From assembly GCF_012275515.1 (NCBI RefSeq), contig NZ_JAAZQL010000002.1, positions 744,001-808,000 on the forward strand: a DNA stretch of 64,000 nucleotides. The letters are read 5' to 3'. The position numbers were made by a program, and so were the translations under genes. This DNA comes from Novosphingobium sp. SG707. GTDB taxonomy: Bacteria > Pseudomonadota > Alphaproteobacteria > Sphingomonadales > Sphingomonadaceae. A model generated the notes under the pieces. The model saw nothing but the letters and a program-made list of their open reading frames with translations. It did no database searches and had not been told where the DNA came from. Of this stretch, positions 61,486 to 64,000 are shown one piece after another. Within the stretch, counting starts at the first letter, position 1. The number at the start of each line of letters is the position of its first letter.

Positions 61486-62228
61486 GCGCCTTGCAGAGCG
61501 CCTTTCTGGACTGGCTGGCCGACGGTGATGAGGATGGGGCGCAAAGCCTGCCGCTGCGCCGCGCCGCAGGGCTGGCGATTTACCAGAACAATTACCGCGC
61601 CAGCCTGATGGCCTGTCTGGTGGAAACCTATCCGCAAACCATGGCGTGGATGGGCGAAGCAGATTTTCGCGCCGCCGCCGCGCACCATATTGACCGCATT
61701 CCCCCGCATAGCTGGACACTGGATGATTATGCAGACGGCCTGCCTGCCAGCCTGAGCGCGCAATTTCCGAATGATCGCGAGATTGGCGAACTGGCGCGAA
61801 TCGAACTGGCGCTCTCGCAGGCCTTTGTGGCGGCGGATGCGATGGCTATGAAGCCCGCACAGATGGCAGGCTTGGATTGGGACGCGGCATGGCTAAAGGT
61901 CATTCCGGCGTTGGCGATCCTGCCGCTCGACACCAATGCCGCCGAAATCTGGATGGCGCTGGCCGAAGGGCAGGTGCCACCTGTCGCTCAGGAGCAACAG
62001 AAGGCAAGCGCTGTGCTGGTCTGGCGTCAGGAAGAGATGTGCCGCTTGCGCAGGATTGATGGGGATGAGGCCGCCATGCTGACGTTGCTCATCTGCGGCC
62101 CTGTGCTTTTTGGACAAATATGTGAACAGGCGGTCGCCCGATGGGGTGAGGAAGAAGGCATCCTTGCCATCGGGCAATGGTTGGCGCGTTGGATCGGCGA
62201 TGGTTTGATCGCTGTGACGCAAGCCTAA
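61476..62228 (+). CDS. bufC: BufC-like partner of the MNIO enzyme (DUF2063)
   Basis: A 250-residue protein. The N-terminal DUF2063 domain (ALQSAFLDWLADG, then RAAGLAIYQNNYRASLMACLVETYPQ, then HHIDRIPPHSWTLDDYADGL) is the one that accompanies DUF692 enzymes and serves as the precursor-recognition partner; the C-terminal half is a less conserved beta-rich domain. It should deliver the BufA precursors to BufB. Its start overlaps the bufB stop by 10 bases. It is the last gene of the unit; the next gene is on the other strand. Confidence 0.9.
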   Translation: MRLSALQSAFLDWLADGDEDGAQSLPLRRAAGLAIYQNNYRASLMACLVETYPQTMAWMGEADFRAAAAHHIDRIPPHSWTLDDYADGLPASLSAQFPNDREIGELARIELALSQAFVAADAMAMKPAQMAGLDWDAAWLKVIPALAILPLDTNAAEIWMALAEGQVPPVAQEQQKASAVLVWRQEEMCRLRRIDGDEAAMLTLLICGPVLFGQICEQAVARWGEEEGILAIGQWLARWIGDGLIAVTQA

Positions 62229-62576
62229 TGCCCAAATGCAAAAGAGGGGCACAGAGACCGTAAAGGTCAGTTGAAAGGGCAGCGCGGAAAAAGCGCGGTC
62301 CATGCCAAGGCCGAGCGAGCAGAGATTGCCTGTTTTCAGCGTATTGCGGCGGTCCGTCACGGCCGAAAATGTCGCGTCGGCATGCCATTGTCCTTTGCGG
62401 CCCTGGGGATGCTGCCAATTGGCGCTGCCAATCCAGGCAAAGGAATAGGGCACATCGGTTAGCGTGCTGCCGCTGACAGGCCGATTCAAGGTGCGGACTT
62501 CTCCTTTCCGGCTTTTGGCGCAGCGGTGCTGGCGCGGAAACGGAAGCTGATCGCCACCAGTCCGCCGGATCGATCC
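62229..62576. other. Gap before the last TonB receptor; possible outer-membrane protein remnant
   Basis: On the minus strand a frame open from a TTG at 62489 towards bufC encodes barrel-like stretches (PYSFAWIGSANWQ, WHADATFSAVTDRRNTL, ALPFQLTFTVSVPLF). A one-base shift near 62240 would end it in a typical aromatic terminus just before the bufC stop. It could be a frameshifted end of an outer-membrane protein gene; I am not sure. No terminator is seen between the convergent units. Confidence 0.3.
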
Positions 62577-64000
62577 TCAGAAATTGACGCTGGCCGAGAG
62601 GCGCAGCGTGCGCGCCGATCCGACATAAAGCGTGCTGCCGCCGGTCGCCCAATAGCGCTTGTCGGTCACATTGTCGGCATTGGCGCGCAGCGTCATCGCG
62701 CGACCGGCGGGCAGGGTCAGCTTGTAGCTGGCGCCCAGGCTGAGCGTGGCATAGGCGGGCAAAACGCCTTGATTAAGCACATCGGTAAAACGCTGGCCCG
62801 TGTAATAGACCCCGGCATTCAGCCCCAGTGCGGGCAGCGGCGCCGGGTGCCAGTTGACAAAAGCCGAGCCGGACCAGCGCGGCGCATTGTCCACCAGCTT
62901 GCCGTCCTGCGCCGCCGATCCGGTCTGCTGCTGGCGGGCGACCAGATATTGCCCGGCCAGCGCGATGGAAAGCCGGCGCAGCAGATTGCCCTGCACCGAG
63001 GCTTCGATCCCCTGATGCAGCGCGCGCCCGTTGACGATATAGGTGTTCGTTGAAAGGTCGGTATAGGCCAGCCCCCGGTTGATGCGGAACCAGCCGAGCG
63101 AGAGCATCAGCCCGCCCACCTGCGCCCGCCCGCCCACTTCCCACTGGCGGCTGCGCACCGCAGGCAGCACGGCGCCCGCGTTGTTCGTGCCGTCGGGCGC
63201 GGTGCCTGCGCTTTCCAGCCCCTCGATATAGCTGAGATAGAGGCTGGTGGCAGCCGTTGGGCGCAGCACCAGCGCGCCTGTCGGCGTCCATGTGCGCAGG
63301 GCGAAATCACTGCCGGCTGATCTGGTGCGATAATCGACATGGCGCAACCCGGCCATCACCAGCACTTTTTCGCCCAGATGGGCCTGATCCATCGCATAAA
63401 GGCCGGTGTCGATGTTCACGCTGCCCGCTGTCAGCCGCCGTGTGGTGGGGATCAGGGATGTCAGCGAAAGGGGCGTCGGCGCATAGAGATTCTGCGCCAC
63501 AGCAGTATAGGATTGCTGGTTCTGATCGGCCTGCACCTGCCGGTTGCGGGCATAGCCGAAGAGCAATTCATGGCGGATGCCCCAAGTATTGGCTTCCCCG
63601 GCCAGTTCGGCGCGCCAATAGAGATTGGAATAGTCCTGATCGGGCGTGTAGGTCGCCGCGATCGTGCCAGCGCCGGTGCTGTGGTTATAACGGGCGATAT
63701 TGGCGATCATCCGCTGGCGGCGGGTGCTGGCATAGCCGCTTTCCGCGCGCAGCGACCATGTGCCGCCCAGCAGATAATCGGCCCGGCCCAGCAGATTGGT
63801 CACCCATGTGCGATAGGGCGCATTCACCGGCGCATAGCGATTATGCGGATCGGGGATGGCGGGCAGGGCGATGGTGCCATTGACCGCCGTGGGCAGGGCG
63901 ATCCCTCCCGGCTCATCGGTGGCGCGGCGGTAATGTTCGGCGTCCAGCTTGAAGGAGAGCTTCTCGCTCGCCTTCCAGTCAAAGGCGCCGCTGGCCAGAT
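62577..64000 (-). CDS. TonB-dependent receptor, 5' part beyond the window
   Basis: The C-terminal 474 codons of an outer-membrane receptor. The frame is open to the right edge, so the signal peptide, TonB box and plug lie outside. The visible part is barrel strands typical of siderophore/FhuA-like receptors (GLYAMDQAHLGEKVLVMAGLRHVDYRT, SLYLSYIEGLE, GIEASVQGNLL, ADNVTDKRYWATGG) and it ends in LRLSASVNF, the sorting signal with a terminal Phe. It reads towards the bufferin operon. Its ligand could be an iron or copper chelate; that is inference from the neighbourhood. Confidence 0.88.
   Translation of the reverse strand, partial: LASGAFDWKASEKLSFKLDAEHYRRATDEPGGIALPTAVNGTIALPAIPDPHNRYAPVNAPYRTWVTNLLGRADYLLGGTWSLRAESGYASTRRQRMIANIARYNHSTGAGTIAATYTPDQDYSNLYWRAELAGEANTWGIRHELLFGYARNRQVQADQNQQSYTAVAQNLYAPTPLSLTSLIPTTRRLTAGSVNIDTGLYAMDQAHLGEKVLVMAGLRHVDYRTRSAGSDFALRTWTPTGALVLRPTAATSLYLSYIEGLESAGTAPDGTNNAGAVLPAVRSRQWEVGGRAQVGGLMLSLGWFRINRGLAYTDLSTNTYIVNGRALHQGIEASVQGNLLRRLSIALAGQYLVARQQQTGSAAQDGKLVDNAPRWSGSAFVNWHPAPLPALGLNAGVYYTGQRFTDVLNQGVLPAYATLSLGASYKLTLPAGRAMTLRANADNVTDKRYWATGGSTLYVGSARTLRLSASVNF

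Overview
The window looks like a GC-rich alphaproteobacterial chromosome, most likely a sphingomonad of the Novosphingobium/Sphingobium type. The grounds are four TonB-dependent receptors in 64 kb, many catabolic operons with ATGA or TGATG overlaps, a NdvB-type cyclic glucan synthase, a sigma-F/NrsF pair of the Caulobacter type and small sphingomonad-type hypothetical proteins. The genus is an inference. I saw no rRNA, tRNA, CRISPR array, insertion sequence or integrase.

Layout. 1-3900: the start of a CoA-transferase-like gene, then two cyclic-di-GMP genes (GGDEF; CHASE4-like/GGDEF/EAL). 3900-7450: an ethanolamine operon, eutB-eutC-permease, read leftwards. 7714-9367: a MarR-GNAT fusion regulator and a racemase-family protein that lacks both usual catalytic cysteines. 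9389-16100: a six-gene leftward operon (TonB receptor, metal-dependent hydrolase, HpcH aldolase, cupin, MFS, quinone reductase) for an unidentified substrate. A divergent LysR gene lies beyond it, with a perfect LysR-type operator between them. 17328-22560: a GntR-type regulator, a second TonB receptor and an alpha/beta hydrolase fused to a membrane domain. 22877-26045: small hypothetical genes, two of which share a 27-nt leader that forms a hairpin over the ribosome binding site, then a MarR/beta-lactamase-type pair with the operator inside the promoter.

26424-51420 is a stress and low-oxygen island: BON protein, universal stress proteins (one broken by an amber codon), zinc alcohol dehydrogenase, Hsp20, a 2783-residue cyclic beta-1,2-glucan synthase homologue, FixL with every haem-pocket residue conserved, FixJ, a Crp/Fnr regulator, a host-attachment protein, a CBS protein, and an eight-gene operon (His/Cys-rich protein, membrane peptide, erythromycin-esterase family, alpha/beta hydrolase, phosphoribosyltransferase, PEP synthase, nitroreductase, acidic peptide). 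Its content resembles the low-oxygen-activated (lxa) locus described in Burkholderia cenocepacia. FixL senses O2 and signals to FixJ, which probably acts with the Crp-type regulator on the surrounding genes.

51754-57975 holds a LysR gene, a SnoaL-like protein, a frameshifted SDR, an epimerase, a 2OG-Fe(II) oxygenase plus AlkB, an AraC remnant and a Tat-exported FAD oxidase.

58113-62228 is the most striking system: a bufferin-type RiPP locus for metal (copper) stress. It has a DUF2282 precursor (BufA1-like) with DoxX on the minus strand. On the plus strand it has an ECF sigma factor (SigF-like), its NrsF-type membrane anti-sigma factor, a second cysteine-rich precursor (BufA2-like), the multinuclear iron oxidase BufB (DUF692) and its partner BufC (DUF2063). 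All three transcription units start at an exact GTAACC-N16-CGAA promoter, so one metal-responsive sigma factor should drive the whole locus. A fourth TonB receptor runs off the right edge.
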